Both the position numbers and the translations under genes were made by a program. Positions 45,377-57,180 of a stretch of 64,000 nt of DNA are shown piece after piece. Each line of letters opens with the position of its first letter. The stretch's first letter is position 1. The DNA is from Septoria linicola (Eukaryota; Ascomycota; Dothideomycetes; Mycosphaerellales; Mycosphaerellaceae): positions 1,116,001-1,180,000 of the forward strand of contig CP099421.1 in the NCBI GenBank assembly GCA_024114885.1, written 5' to 3'. The notes below the pieces were generated by a model. The model did no database searches. It saw only the letters and a program-made list of their open reading frames with translations, and was not told the DNA's origin.

Positions 45377-46634
45377 CTACATTCTCCACTGACCAGCTCT
45401 TCTGACAACATTCCTCCGCACCAACTTGGTAGCGTTCTTGCTGCTGCTGCTGCTGGACAGCTTACCCACACCAGCATTATCCGGCACAGCACTAGCATCA
45501 TCCTCCGCGTCCGCAATCGTCAATCCGTCAAATTGCTTCAAGACATTCGAATCGGTGCCCTCCAACGCTCCCGAGCTGGTATAAGTGTTGGCCGCACAGC
45601 TTCTGCCCAGCGCACTCTGGCACGCACTATCGCTCTTTGTAGGCGTATACATGCTCCCAGCAAAGTCCTGCTCGGCCTCCTTGACATTGTCGAAGATACT
45701 TCCTTCAAGCAAGACATACGACTCCTCTCCTTCGAAGGCATGGCCAGAGTTGTCGGCGAAGTAGTTGTTGACAGCGTGCAGTACGGTGTTTCCGCCGACT
45801 TTGGGCGAGCGGCCGGAGGTGTGGTGAATGTAATTTCCCTTGAGGGTGATTTGGTCGTTTTCGCCGATGAAGAAGAGACCCCAGTAGTGTTCGCCGTTGC
45901 ACGAGGCGCTCCAGTCGGTTTGGCCGTCGAATTCGGAGTTGGTGATGGCGATGTTGGTGTTGGTTTCGTAGCCGGCGACGATCATCATGCGGCCGATTAG
46001 GTTGATCTGTGAGGGAAATCAGTCGGTGGGTTCGTATAGAAGCTTTTCTGGTGGAAGGCGGACGTACGGCGACATGATCGACCCAGACATTAGAGCAACC
46101 GTTCAGCGTTATTGCGTCGCCGCCCCAGACATACTCTGGGTTGAGGTCGGTGATTTGGATGTTCTGAATGATGATGTTGCTGACATCGTTCTGGAGAGAA
46201 AGTCCTTTGCCCTTGATGACACCAGAAGAGCCGGAGCCGATGATGCTCTTGTCGCCCTTGACCTTGATGGGAGAAGTGCCTGCATTGTCGTATGTGACCT
46301 CGACAGCGCCGGCGCCGCTTTGGTAGTTGCCGCACCAGTCGTTGGCGTTGATGGCGAGCTGGCAGCCTGATGCTGTGCCCCATGGAGCGCAACCAGTCTC
46401 GGTTGTAGTGCCTTCGGTGCCAGTGAAGTCGAAGGTCTTGGTGAGAACGATAGTCAAAGCATCGTCCGACTCAAGGTACTCGACAAGCTCATCGGTCGTG
46501 GATGGAGTGACAGTCTTGCCTGCAGCTCCTCCAGTTGTGCCAGATGCGAATCCGATGGCTTCTCCGACAACAGACTGCGCCAAAGTCAATGGGCTGGCGA
46601 CCAGCGCCAGGGCAAGAAGTGCTTGAGAAAGCAT
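45377..46634 (-). CDS. secreted pectin lyase, polysaccharide lyase family 1, 398 aa
   Basis: Cleaves methyl-esterified pectin by beta-elimination outside the cell. Exons are 46634-46068 and 46006-45377; the 61-bp intron joins SNVWVDHVA to INLIGRMMIVAGYE. The signal peptide is MLSQALLALALVASPLTLAQ. Family blocks are TDELVEYLESDDALTIVLT, FDFTGTEGTTTETGCAPWG, SNKS-like GDKSIIGSGSSGVIKGKGL, NIIIQNIQITDLNPEYVWGG and the C-terminal catalytic region NYIHHTSGRSPKVGGNTVLH with the conserved Arg. These match pectin lyases of the PelA type rather than calcium-dependent pectate lyases. The last 40 residues are Ser-rich and end in basic residues (LVRRNVVRRAGQ), an extension beyond the beta-helix. Confidence 0.93.
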
Positions 46635-47349
46635 GATAAAAAGAGTGTATGGGAAGTGGAAGGAACGTGTGTGGTCTTCTTACAGATTGGCTTCTGAGGC
46701 ATGCGAGGCCTTTACGTACGACCTCCTGCATGGCACTGCAACGCTATCGGCCAAGACTATCTTTGTGCGGATGGGACCACGCATAGAGTGCCGCATGGCA
46801 CTGAGCAGCGGTTGCGATCAACTTGAGACGCCGGGCCCACAGGCTCCTCATCTCGCTTGGCAGGCGTATGCGGACGCATTACCCAATGCGGTAGTTCGAT
46901 ACAATGGCTGCAGCATCGAAGTAGTACTAACGTAGCCTACGACTGTAGAGCTGTTGCAAAGACGTGTCGTCGTTGCCGTTTTGATTGTCTGTTGAGTGGT
47001 TCATGGCTTGGTCGTTCTTCGGCACATCCTGAGGCAACACGGGTAGAATACTTGAGTAGGCCGAAGTGACACATGCGCAGATCTCGGTCTGTATGGCTTC
47101 GTAGCCGAGCTCGGGAAGTGTTGTGATGCCGAAGCTCTGCCAAGGTGGTGTGTAGACACGCTTATCATTCTGATACTCTGGTTGTTGCAGCCAAGCGACA
47201 TAGCAGCGATTGTGCGAACTGCTCTTCGTTGAAATTTGCCGCCCGCCATGCTGCCGACAGTGCTCAGGCGTGAGAATGCAATTACTCGTATAGTCGTGCA
47301 ATGAATGGCCTAGTCGCATTCGTGCATCTTCCCTGGGCAGAGTATCGTT
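46635..47349. other. intergenic
   Basis: Promoter region of the pectin lyase gene (-) and 3' region of the Nudix-like gene (-). Short open frames only; none recognised. Confidence 0.5.
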
Positions 47350-48349
47350 TCATCCAGTCCTGAAGGGTAGTCTGCGGTGGAGTCGCATGTTGATCTCGAC
47401 AAAGTTTGGCTCATTCTCCGGCGTGATGATCCCATGCCTGACCAAGAACTCGACCACCACAGCTCCGGCATCAGGCTTGAATTCGCCAGCCAGAAGAGCT
47501 GCTTGCACTGCTTCCAAGTCCATGAGATAGAAACCGCTGACCTCATCGTCATGTGGTTTCGGTACCACGTCTGTGGGTAGTTCGATGTCATAAATGTAGA
47601 CATAGTCTGGACACACCAGACCTTTCTCGCCAGGAAAGAGACTTCCAGTCGTGCTCATGTGCGAGACCACACCTCTACATTTAGCCAATCTCCTGATCAA
47701 GTCTTCGGACAAGGATGCTTCTTCGTCCGACTCCTCGATCATGGTCTGAAAAGGCGACACGCCAGACTTGACTCCGCCCGCAACAGTGGAGTCCAACATA
47801 TCGGGGCAGATGTAGAGGTGCTTGGCTCTTCTCGAGATCCAGACTTTCATGCCAGTTTCACTCTTGGTGTAGGCTATCATATGTGCTCCTCTCGTGGTAA
47901 TGCCAAACAAAGGAGTGGCGAATCTCTCGATCTTTACTTGGCCATTGTAACGAGCACCTGCAATAGCGAATGGCTCGCTGTGCTGGCCATTGAATACATG
48001 GAACAATCTCTGGTCTATTGCAGACGTGATTACTTCCTGGAAAGCGGTATTGATAGCTCCTGCAGTGTCAGTGCCCGCTGATGAATCTATAACAGTCACT
48101 CGTCGAGGTGCGTCATGATTGATGGAGAAGCTTGAGGTCCATGGCATCTTCTCTACTACCTCCGGCAAGAGGTAGCCATGCGGCTGGTCGTCCTGTGGGA
48201 GATAGAGTCCATAGTATTGGTCTGCTGCCGGTCCATAGGGGAAGCTGTTGTGCGGCTTAGTGCACACAACAGTACTGATGTACGCACTCAACATACTCGT
48301 CGGTAGCATGGATGACAGACAGGAAGCTATGCTGCTGTTCCGGCGCCAT
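47350..48349 (-). CDS. DUF4743/Nudix-like protein (thiamine pyrophosphokinase-related family), 315 aa
   Basis: Exons 48349-48297 and 48244-47350. The 52-bp intron has a GTATGT donor and ends CAACAG, joining ATDD to FPYGPAADQYYGLYL. The N-terminal DUF4743 part reads PHGYLLPEVVEKMPWTSSF; the Nudix part reads LFGITTRGAHMIAYT, KVWISRRAK and AGGVKSGVSPFQTM. This is the pattern of yeast YJR142W and plant Nudix 20/24 proteins, which hydrolyse damaged thiamine diphosphate. The Nudix box is imperfect: where REAMEEAS is usual, this protein has EESDEEAS, and the preceding GE is GV, so metal-dependent hydrolysis may be weakened. It is divergent from the TOG gene with 428 bp between start codons. Confidence 0.85.
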
Positions 48350-48777
48350 GACTGAAGACGTTCGGTATAGCTTGTGATGATGCATCGACATGAGGCTCTT
48401 CTTTGTAGGAACAAACGCCAAGACACGCAGACGCTAGCGACCCAGGCAACGGAGGGGCTGTCACGAGCAGTAAACAAGCTTAACGTAATGGAGAAAGTCA
48501 GTGGTGACATAACTCCTATACCACGCATTGTGCATGACTCTGTGGTCGAAAGGAGGATTCCTGGATTGACAACTTCTACTGCACCCACGACGCGTAGAAT
48601 TGCTGTGTGTTCGCAGCTGACAACACTCTTTCCTGGTCGGGCAGCAACATCGCCCTGACGACCGTCAACGCCGAAGCGACAAACCTCACTCACGCATGCG
48701 ACAACAACTACTTGCCAGGCGCATTCCGACCACGACATTGCGGTTGTTAACAGAACAACAATAATTGCCAGCCCATC
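48350..48777. other. shared promoter of the Nudix-like and TOG genes
   Basis: 428 bp between two divergent start codons, so a bidirectional promoter is likely. No TATA-like element or known factor site can be assigned with confidence. Confidence 0.5.
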
Positions 48778-51664
48778 ATGGGCGACGCCGAGGACTTTTC
48801 GCAGCTGCCGCTGATCGAGCAGTTCCAGCACAAGAACTGGAAGGCGCGAAAGGGCGGCTACGAGACAGCTGCAAAGGAATTCAAGACTGCACAACCCACA
48901 GACGCCATTGTCAAAGACTTTACATTCGACAGCGGAATATGGAAGGGCGCAGTGGGAGATGCGAACGCCGCCGCGCAGCAGGAAGCGCTCCTCGCGTACA
49001 ATGCATTCCTCGATGCGGCGGGCACAGATGGCGCGCGCAAAACGAGAAATCAGACTGTGGCGCCAGCAGTCGAGAAGGGCTTGACTGGTCGCCCAGCAGC
49101 GAAAGCAGCAGCTCTGGAGACGATACTGCTGCTGATTGAGCTGGACAAACCGGACCCAGTAGTGGAGGAACTACTCCCATTTCTGTCACATAAAACCCCG
49201 AAGATGATCGTTGCCGCACTCTCTGCGCTCAAGGAAATCTACCACGCGTATGGGTGTAAGACAGTCGAGCCAAAACCCGTGCTCAAGTTGATGCCTAAGA
49301 TGTATGGACATGCGAACAAGGACGTGCGAGCCGAAGCCCAGGCGCTCACGGTAGAGCTATATCGATGGCTGCGCGAGCCAATGAAGCCTCTCTTCTGGGG
49401 CGACCTGAAGGAGGTGCAGCAGAAGGATTTGGACAAGCTGTTTGAGCCTGTACAAGCTGAGCCAACGCCGCAGCAGGAGAGACTTCTGCGATCACAACAA
49501 GCTGCGAAAGAGCGACAAATAGAGGCTGCGGCTGCAGCAGGCGGAGAAGAGGAAGAAGCTGAAGAAGAAGGAGCTATCGATTTGGAACCCGAATTCGAGG
49601 CCGTAGACGTGATCAAGAAAGTGCCGGCAGATTTCAACGACCGAATAGGCAGCTCAAAATGGAAGGATCGCAAAGAGGTCATGGATGAAGTCTTCGCCGC
49701 TGCAAATGTGCCTGCGATACAGGAGGGGCCTTTTGACGATGTGATCCGAGGGTGCGCAAAGAGTATGAAAGACGCCAACATTGCCGTGGTCATTGTGGCT
49801 GCAAATGTGGTGGAGTGTCTGGCGAAAGGTCTCAGGAAGGCTTTTGCCAAATACCGAAGTCAAGTACTGGCGTCCATGCTCGAGCGACTGAAGGAGAAGA
49901 AACCCACGGTGACCGATGCAATTGGAGCTGCTTGTGATGCTGTGTTTGCAGCTACCGGCCTGAGTGACATCCAAGCAGATGTTCTCGAGGCGCTCAAGAA
50001 CAAGAACCCACAGATCAAAGAGAATAGCGCCAAATTTCTCGCCCGAGCGCTCAAGACAACGAAAGAGGCGCCGACCCCGGAACAGACGAAGGAGGTTGCT
50101 GAAGGGTGCAAAAAGCTGCTCACCGAAAGTGCAGCTCCGCTGAGAGATGCTGGAGCTGAGGTACTCGGTATCTTATGGAAGATCATGGGAGACCGCAATA
50201 TGCTAGCACATCTGGAAGGACTCGACGACATTCGCAAAACGAAGATCACAGAGATGCGCGATGCTGCAGAAGTGCGTGCCAAGTGGAAGCCGAAGGCTGC
50301 GCCTGCGCCGAAAGCTGCTGCAGCGCCTGTCGGCAAGAAGTCAGCACTTGGAACGAGGAGACCTGCAGCCGGTGGTGTGAAGAAGCCTGCGCCCCCGAAG
50401 GCGGCTAGTCCCCCTCTTATGGAAGACGCACCTTTGCAGCCACGGCCTACAAGCAAGCCCGGCATCAAGCCACCTGGTGGTCTTCGTCCTCCCGGAGGTC
50501 TGAAAGCACCAAGCTCCGGATATGGCGTGGACAGAGGCAAACTCCCAGCCTCCGGCATGGCCTCTCCCAAGCGGCAAGGGGTCGTACTCGATGAGCCTCC
50601 GCAGGCTCCAGCAACGCCACGGGCTGGACTTGGTCGTGGACTCGCAGGCCGACCACTCGCAAAGCCTGCCGCTGCCCCTGTATCACCTCCAGCACAGAGA
50701 TATGCGGAACCAGCTTCATCAGCGTTGAGTTCAATAGAACGCCAGGAGCTGACTGACCTTCGCGCTGAAGTTGACCTCATTCGTGACCAAGCCTCCAATC
50801 TACGCAACGAGAAGCTCAAGCTGTCTTCACAAGTGTCAGAATTGCAAGTACAGAACGCTCAGTTGATCGAAGATCACACTCGGGATGTGCTTCAGATCAA
50901 AGCCAAAGAGACACAACTAGTTCGCGCCCGCTCTGACGCCGAAACTGCCGAAGATCGTGCCAACAGCCTTTCTCGCGAGATCGATAGATTGAAGCGCGAG
51001 ATCGCCAGGCTTGGGCGACAACATGCTGGTAGGGACAGTCCTGTTGATGGCCTTGGTAACGGCCCAGCCTCGCCTCCACCGCGACCCGGCTATGGCACTC
51101 AAAGATCGTACAACCCTCCAAGCGCACGCGGGTATTCAGGACTTGATGCAAGCAATGGTTACTCGAATGGTGAAGGTAAGGAGAACCATCTGAGGACTGC
51201 TTCAGACGACAAGCTAAGAGGTGGTGCTGGTGTAGGTGCAGAGCGACCAAGCTCGAGAGCCTTGTCAGGCGGGTCGAGTGGTCGCGCAACGCCTAATGGT
51301 GACGGCGCAAGCAGTCTTAGAGATAGCCAAGGCGCTGGTGATGGGGTCGAGAGCTGGAGGAGAGCTGCGGAGGTGACGCAGAACCTGAAGGCTCGGATCG
51401 AGATGATGAAGGTACGTACGACCACTTGCTTTTCCCGTGATCCCATGATGTGCAGCGGCGGCGGCGATGGATAGACAATAGCATGTCTGAGGACCTGTCA
51501 TCCCACATGGTAGATAGACCGCATTGTGCAGGTGTCTGGGTGTCTTGACATCGAAGCACCAAGGCGTGGGACATGCGGCAGAGCGCGTTATACGCGTCCT
51601 ATCATAAAGGCGACAACCACTGATTTTCTCACAGGCTCGTCAGAACATCGGACGCGGACAATAG
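48778..51664 (+). CDS. XMAP215/Stu2-family TOG-domain microtubule polymerase, 887 aa
   Basis: Binds tubulin and promotes microtubule growth at plus ends and spindle poles. A long exon 48778-51411 and a short last exon 51635-51664, separated by a 223-bp intron, give the tail MMKARQNIGRGQ. The first TOG domain spans about residues 1-230 (PLIEQFQHKNWKARKGGYE, then PKMIVAALSALKEIY and DVRAEAQALTVELYRWL). An acidic linker follows, and a second TOG domain spans about residues 275-510 (DRIGSSKWKDRKEVMDEVF, DANIAVVIVAANVVECLAKG, LRDAGAEVLGILWKIMGD). A basic Pro/Ala/Lys-rich region, likely microtubule lattice-binding, precedes a coiled coil near residues 650-745 for dimerisation. Two TOG domains plus a coiled coil is the fungal Stu2/Alp14 layout. 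Internal start codons are far from the N-terminal TOG, so the ATG at 48778 is secure. Confidence 0.94.
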
Positions 51665-54032
51665 GAGGGCTCTACTTCTGATGTTCAGGGCACGAGATTC
51701 ACAGCGCTGCCTTCACATCAATCGGACGCAACACAATCAAGTTCTGAAGCACGATCTAGCACAGAAGAGGGCACTACCTCTGACGACGTGCCCCAAACTA
51801 CAGTACGTGCGGCGCTTCGACGTGAATCTGCCAACGACGAATTCGTGAACTGGACCAATCACAACGACCTTTCGAAGCAAACATGATTTTTCGTACTTCA
51901 ACACTTCTCGATACCACACACTTTTCTTTGCTACGACAGACGGCGATGAGCATGATGGAATAGTGATGGCATTGAATGGGCATGGCGTATACGGAGCGAG
52001 CATGCAAGCGATGGACTTTTTGGATGAATGAAGCAATGGCGCGGGGACACGCTGCTTTCTGCGCGATACCGAAGAAAACTGTTCTATACTCAATGTCAAG
52101 CTCAATTTTCCTGGTGAGCTTGTAGCTACTGCTGGGTAATTCAAGGGAAACGCGGATTGCCAGAGGCAGATGGCTCTATACAGAGAGACCATAGAGCTCC
52201 CATGTGGATGTTCGACATGTGTGGCTGACACTCTACCCATTAGCATCCGGCTAGAACTGTCCGATGAAAACACCGTGACTTCGCTTGCAGAGTCTCGTGT
52301 CCATTTGTAGTTTTCGGCTTTGCTCCTGAAAAACATCCGAAGAACGCTTGATAAGTTGCAATAGTCGACGCGCAGAATACACCGAGCATGTTTGTGGAGT
52401 TGCTCTCTGTGATCATGTGAAGCAGCAAGCCAACGGCTGGAAGCATTCCGAGCATTCCTCTTTTCGACTTGATCCGGAGCTGCGTTACACGACATGTAGC
52501 TGCGACGTGGATTCATGAGAGCCTATCTCAACCTCGCTTCGATGGCCAGTGTCGTGCAGGCAGTACTTTGCGAGATTGACACGAGTGTCGTGAGAGCTGC
52601 CAACAGGAACTGCTGTCAGCCATGTTAGAGCATGCATTTATCCGCCATTGGCACGACGAGGTATGTTCGACTCGTGCAGCAAACAACAGTGCAGTGGACA
52701 GTCAGGTCCACTACGGACAGTCCTTGGGGCGTCCCTTTGCGTATGTAAATGCGTGACAAGTCTTCACCGCCAGTTTAAAGGGCCAGTGCGTAGCACCCAG
52801 CACAATATCGCGTATTCTTGAGCTCAGATCACCCGATTTTATCCTACGTGGTTGACGTCTGCATGAGAGCCTACACACTTCGAAACAATATCACGATCGC
52901 AAGCCTACACGTGCGGTGTCTAGATCATGGTCTGGTCCACGTCTGGAGAGTTGTCCCTCGCCGCAGTGACTTTAGCAAACGAAGTACACGTTCGAGAGCA
53001 GCGTCAGCATTAATCGCGGCATCTTGACATGAACCTATGGACTGAGAACGTATGCGCCACGCGGAAAACAGTTGGGATGAACCCAGCTCCGAAAGTCAAT
53101 TTATGATGTCCAGCGTGGAAGATCACTTTTTGGTGCTACTCCACGACACAGCGCATCAGGGCTTGGCCTGACCTTCAGCACAGACTGTTCTTCTCCATTC
53201 TTCTCCCTCGGTGTTCTCTGCTCTAACTGCCCGAGCACGTCTCCTCTGACTGTACTACATACATAGGTACCGGCATGGAGATAGCTGTGGTGCCGTCATC
53301 CCTCAGACTGCGGACCAATATGGTCTTCGTACGACCACACCTCACACAGGCCTGCTGCCGAGGGGTGAAAAAAAGCTTGCTAACCGATACGCCGTGACAA
53401 CGTCCGCGTTCTGCCTCCATGCAGCTCACATCATCTGCAGCTCTGAGAGGACCACTCACCTGCAGGGCTAGCGACCGTTTGCGCCTAGTTGAAGGCGCTT
53501 GCCGCTTCTACGGTTTTCAGCGACCCCCCCAGACGTTTGGGCATCTGTGTCTGAGACTGCCGTTGATGCCCTATCGACCGACGGCTTACCATCATCTCAT
53601 CGGGACCTGCGACACTTCAAAGAAGCTGTCGCTCGCCGCACTCTGCATGCACTTCAGCTAGCTCGTTACTGCCTGTACTGCGACCGCCCGTCTGCCTGCT
53701 GCAGTCCATCTGCAGAGACCGGTGAGCTCACACGCAGCAGCCAAACGGGTTCTTAGTGGCGCGCGCAGAACAGTCATCTCTCTGCAGGCTTCCCTTTGAA
53801 CGTTGTCTTCCACAACAATGGTCTTACACTACTATCCGAGACATTCGACAATGAGCCAACAGCCACAGGGCACTTTGAGAGGCCTGCCACGGTAGTAGCC
53901 CTTTAATCTATCTCTGAGATCAACCTCGCTTGCGCGGACGCTGCCGTCCCCGCCGTCGCCCGGACCCAGATCTACGACGACATATTCACGGAGACCCAGG
54001 CCGAAGCCCGCAATCCGAGAGGCCTCGCGACG
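51665..54032. other. intergenic, 2.4 kb
   Basis: The longest gene-poor stretch outside the transposon block. An open frame of 259 codons on the minus strand (52516-51737) shows no domain, signal or repeat, and I do not call it. Composition is normal, with no RIP signature and no transposon remnant. Confidence 0.5.
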
Positions 54033-55952
54033 ATGGTGTCTAAACGTACGGGAAAGCCAGCAGAGGTGGCAGACTATGATAGCGACGAGAGTCGCATAGT
54101 CTCCGGAACAGAAGTCTCCGCGAAAACCAGTAGTAAGCGAAGAGTGCAAGAGCAGCCATCTCCACGCACGGCGAAAGCAGAGCGTTCAAGCCGTATCGTA
54201 GCTCCTTCAGCACCAGCCGGTGATTTAAGATACTCCTCCACCCCAGCAGCAGGGGAATCCAGAGCTGTTGCTACCCCTGCGGCCACGAAGTCAATAACAA
54301 AGACGACTCAAAGCACGGCCTCAGGAAGTCCTATCAAGACTACTAACAAACCCGTAATCCATCGAGCTGATAGTGCACGGAGCACTACAAGGTCCGCGAC
54401 CATATCAGGCAGTGCGTCGACACACTCGGGCTGCACTGATCAGAATTGTCGCAAGCCTGGCTGTGAGAGTGGTCGCAACATCGAGCGGCGATATACGCTT
54501 TCGAATCAGACATCCATGCCTCCGCCGCAGTATACATACCAGCCTGCGTACGATTATGCGGCAATGCCTCCACCATCTGCCATGCCTCGGCCGCGTGCGG
54601 AGTCCGTCAACCGGCCCAGGCCACAGAGCATGTATGCTACAGCTCAAGCCATGCCGCAAGCAGCGCCTTCTGCTTACTATCCATATCCTCAAGGTGCCTA
54701 TGCGCCGCAGCATTCGCTGTATGGAACAACGCCTCCAGCGCAAGCACCTATGTATGCGCCACAGGCACACTCCGGAACAGTGATGCCACCGTCACCGTCT
54801 TCACCTGTGGTCACTACATACCCTGGATTCCCAGGCCAGACGACCAAGTACTCAGCACGGACCGGCAACCCGGCCGTACCTGGACTGGCAACATCGATCG
54901 CTATGCCTCCGCCACCAAGCTACAATGTTCCGGCTGAGTCCGCTCGCCAAAATCGTCGTAGTGTGCAGATGGAGGACTACCGAGGCCGAGCTGATGATTC
55001 CACATCCTCGGAGTCGGAAAGTTCTGAGGACGATCGTCGTTACGAGCGTCGACGTGATTCCGATCGTCGATATGAGACGCGTCGAATTGACAATGGGCCT
55101 TCGAGATCCAAATCGCGCCGTCGTCAATCACGGGATGTTGTTGTCGAGGATCCACGCCGACCGTCCGCGAAAAAGTCATACACGATGTCCGTAGTGCCCA
55201 CGAGAAGGCCGAGTCATAGGGGCTCGTCAACACGACCTGACCTGGCGTATCGCACGCTTTCTGACCCTCACGACAACTACCACTCTTCATCCGAGAATTA
55301 CAACTCCGATCGAGCTGTGGTGGAACGCAGAAGCATCGGACGGCCTGATCCCTCCTTGGCGAAGCATGCCCGACGTTCCTCGATCGCTTCTTCGTATGAT
55401 ACTCCGCCGACGTCACTCTCCAGTGACACCAGATACGAAGCCATCATCGAAGACAGGAATGGTCGGCATAAAGTATATCTTACTCGAGACGAGGTCGCCA
55501 GCCTGGCTGAGCAGCGCGAGCGGCAGGCGCAACAGGACCGCGAAGAAGAGCAGCGTGTCAAAAGAGAGCGCATCGAGGAGTATCAAAAGACCCAGTCAGC
55601 TGGTTACGAGCGTCAGAATTTGACTGCCGACAACATCAAGCAAGCGAGTCGCAAGTCCATGTCGCACGTCTCTGGGCGAAGCCAAAAGAGTGGCGCTTCC
55701 GGCTCGAAAGTCTCTCGCAGTGGGGGTCTTCGAATCGAAAGCAATGGAACTGTACTGTACCTGGAAGATGGAATTCGGGAGATCGCTCTTGGGGCCGACG
55801 ACGAGGGTGGCACCCGTGTTGTCATCAACTCTGGTACTGGCCGTGAGAACTCCTACCACGGCAGCAAATCCAGCAGCAGCCGCGTAGGTCGATCTAGGAC
55901 GTCTCGCCACGAAGTCATTCGCGAAGAGGACCAGTACGAGAAGGCCCTTTGA
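54033..55952 (+). CDS. conserved fungal disordered protein of unknown function, 639 aa
   Basis: Single open frame with ATG at 54033. Almost entirely low complexity. Residues 1-120 are Ser/Thr/Lys-rich. A compact Cys-containing patch (HSGCTDQNCRKPGCESG) near residues 130-147 could bind metal or be a conserved anchor. Residues 165-300 are rich in Pro, Tyr, Met, Ala and Gln (PPPQYTYQP). Residues 305-365 are Arg/Ser/Asp-rich. A charged helical stretch (EVASLAEQRERQAQQDREEE) lies near residues 485-515, and a final block includes NGTVLYLEDGIREIALGAD. I do not recognise a named family. The length, coding bias and ordered blocks support a real gene. An in-frame start slightly up or downstream cannot be excluded. 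Confidence 0.8.
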   Translation: MVSKRTGKPAEVADYDSDESRIVSGTEVSAKTSSKRRVQEQPSPRTAKAERSSRIVAPSAPAGDLRYSSTPAAGESRAVATPAATKSITKTTQSTASGSPIKTTNKPVIHRADSARSTTRSATISGSASTHSGCTDQNCRKPGCESGRNIERRYTLSNQTSMPPPQYTYQPAYDYAAMPPPSAMPRPRAESVNRPRPQSMYATAQAMPQAAPSAYYPYPQGAYAPQHSLYGTTPPAQAPMYAPQAHSGTVMPPSPSSPVVTTYPGFPGQTTKYSARTGNPAVPGLATSIAMPPPPSYNVPAESARQNRRSVQMEDYRGRADDSTSSESESSEDDRRYERRRDSDRRYETRRIDNGPSRSKSRRRQSRDVVVEDPRRPSAKKSYTMSVVPTRRPSHRGSSTRPDLAYRTLSDPHDNYHSSSENYNSDRAVVERRSIGRPDPSLAKHARRSSIASSYDTPPTSLSSDTRYEAIIEDRNGRHKVYLTRDEVASLAEQRERQAQQDREEEQRVKRERIEEYQKTQSAGYERQNLTADNIKQASRKSMSHVSGRSQKSGASGSKVSRSGGLRIESNGTVLYLEDGIREIALGADDEGGTRVVINSGTGRENSYHGSKSSSSRVGRSRTSRHEVIREEDQYEKAL

Positions 55953-57180
55953 GCTGACGTGACAGGCGGCTTGAACATTTTTTTGACATTCTCCTGCATG
56001 CAGTTCCAGAAGCGACTACCACTGGCTATGGCCAACCACCTGACACGACTACTACCATATAACGACATTTCACGACACCTGCGTACACACACTCTCGACA
56101 TTCTCCATTTCTGCGATTTGAGCGTTCAAGCGAGTGTTTCTGGCATTTCATCTACGTTGCCTTTTTCCCAGCATCGAGCTGGCTTCTTTTTGTACTAGAT
56201 ACCCAGTGGCTTGCATACTTGCTACACCTCACTGCTCCAATCTATGACTACTGGATGAGGAAGACTGGAGCAAAGATTGGAAGGCGAAAGACGACTTGTC
56301 GCGCCGAGGGGGTTTGGCATCCCGTGGATGCCAATCCTGTCAGCGATAGCTCGATTGTTAAGGGTGTTGGGTGACGATCGAGCTAGGGAGGCGAGCGAGC
56401 ACTGTTTCATTCGTGCAACATGAGTGTAGAGCGCGAAGAAGTAATGATCAGGAACGAGTCTGCACGACTGTACGAATTACGGGTGACGGATTTTGCGGAA
56501 GAACAGGGAAACTAGCTAGACTCACGATGGGAAGTTGCTGTATGCAATACGAAGCGGCGATTATGGGTGTCATCCATCATTCATTCTGTGTTCATTCACA
56601 TCTATTCTCATGCCAGTATCTTGGCTCATCACACACTATCTACCTGAGTGGTTCTCTCATCGGCACAATCACAAAACGATCGTGAACCTGGCTCCTGCCC
56701 AAACGCCTTCTAATGCCTGCGCTAATCCACATTACCCCCAAACGCTTTCCGAATCCAGAATTCTTCGTTGTTCATTTTCTACTTCCAGGACCCAGAAACA
56801 TGTCTCGGTTTTCATGCAATCTTCGGGCCGAGCGTATACCACTGCAATGCTGCCCGACGAGTCCAGAATACCGACATCAAGCATCGTTACCTTGCATTTC
56901 CTTTCATTTCCAGCCGTGCACGTCCGACGAGTTCTTCCAGAGCATCAGATCATGCACATAGAATCAGGCAGTCGATTTAATCGCTCTGCTGATGGAAACG
57001 TTGCAGTGGCACAACCGTGACAGTGACTAATCAATGCACGTGGCATTGAACACTTGGTCGCCCTCGTACATGCCGACGTTTGACATGCATGTCAGCTCGC
57101 GCCCTCGCGCAGGTACATTTCCATGCACATCAGTTCGCATCCGCGCACAAGGGCGATGTCGCTAGTCCTGCGCAGACCGA
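55953..57180. other. intergenic between convergent genes
   Basis: 1.2 kb holding the 3' regions of two convergent genes. Only short open frames; nothing recognised. Confidence 0.5.

Noticed and set aside
45278..46000. 240-codon open frame antisense to pectin lyase exon 2
   Set aside because: The minus strand carries a recognised pectin lyase with signal peptide and correct splice sites.
49860..50819. 319-codon open frame antisense to the TOG-domain gene
   Set aside because: Mirror frame of an Ala/Lys/Pro-rich coding region; the plus strand has clear TOG domains and coiled coil.
51737..52516. 259-codon open frame on the minus strand
   Set aside because: No domain, signal, conserved block or supporting splice structure; composition looks random. 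A lineage-specific gene cannot be fully excluded.
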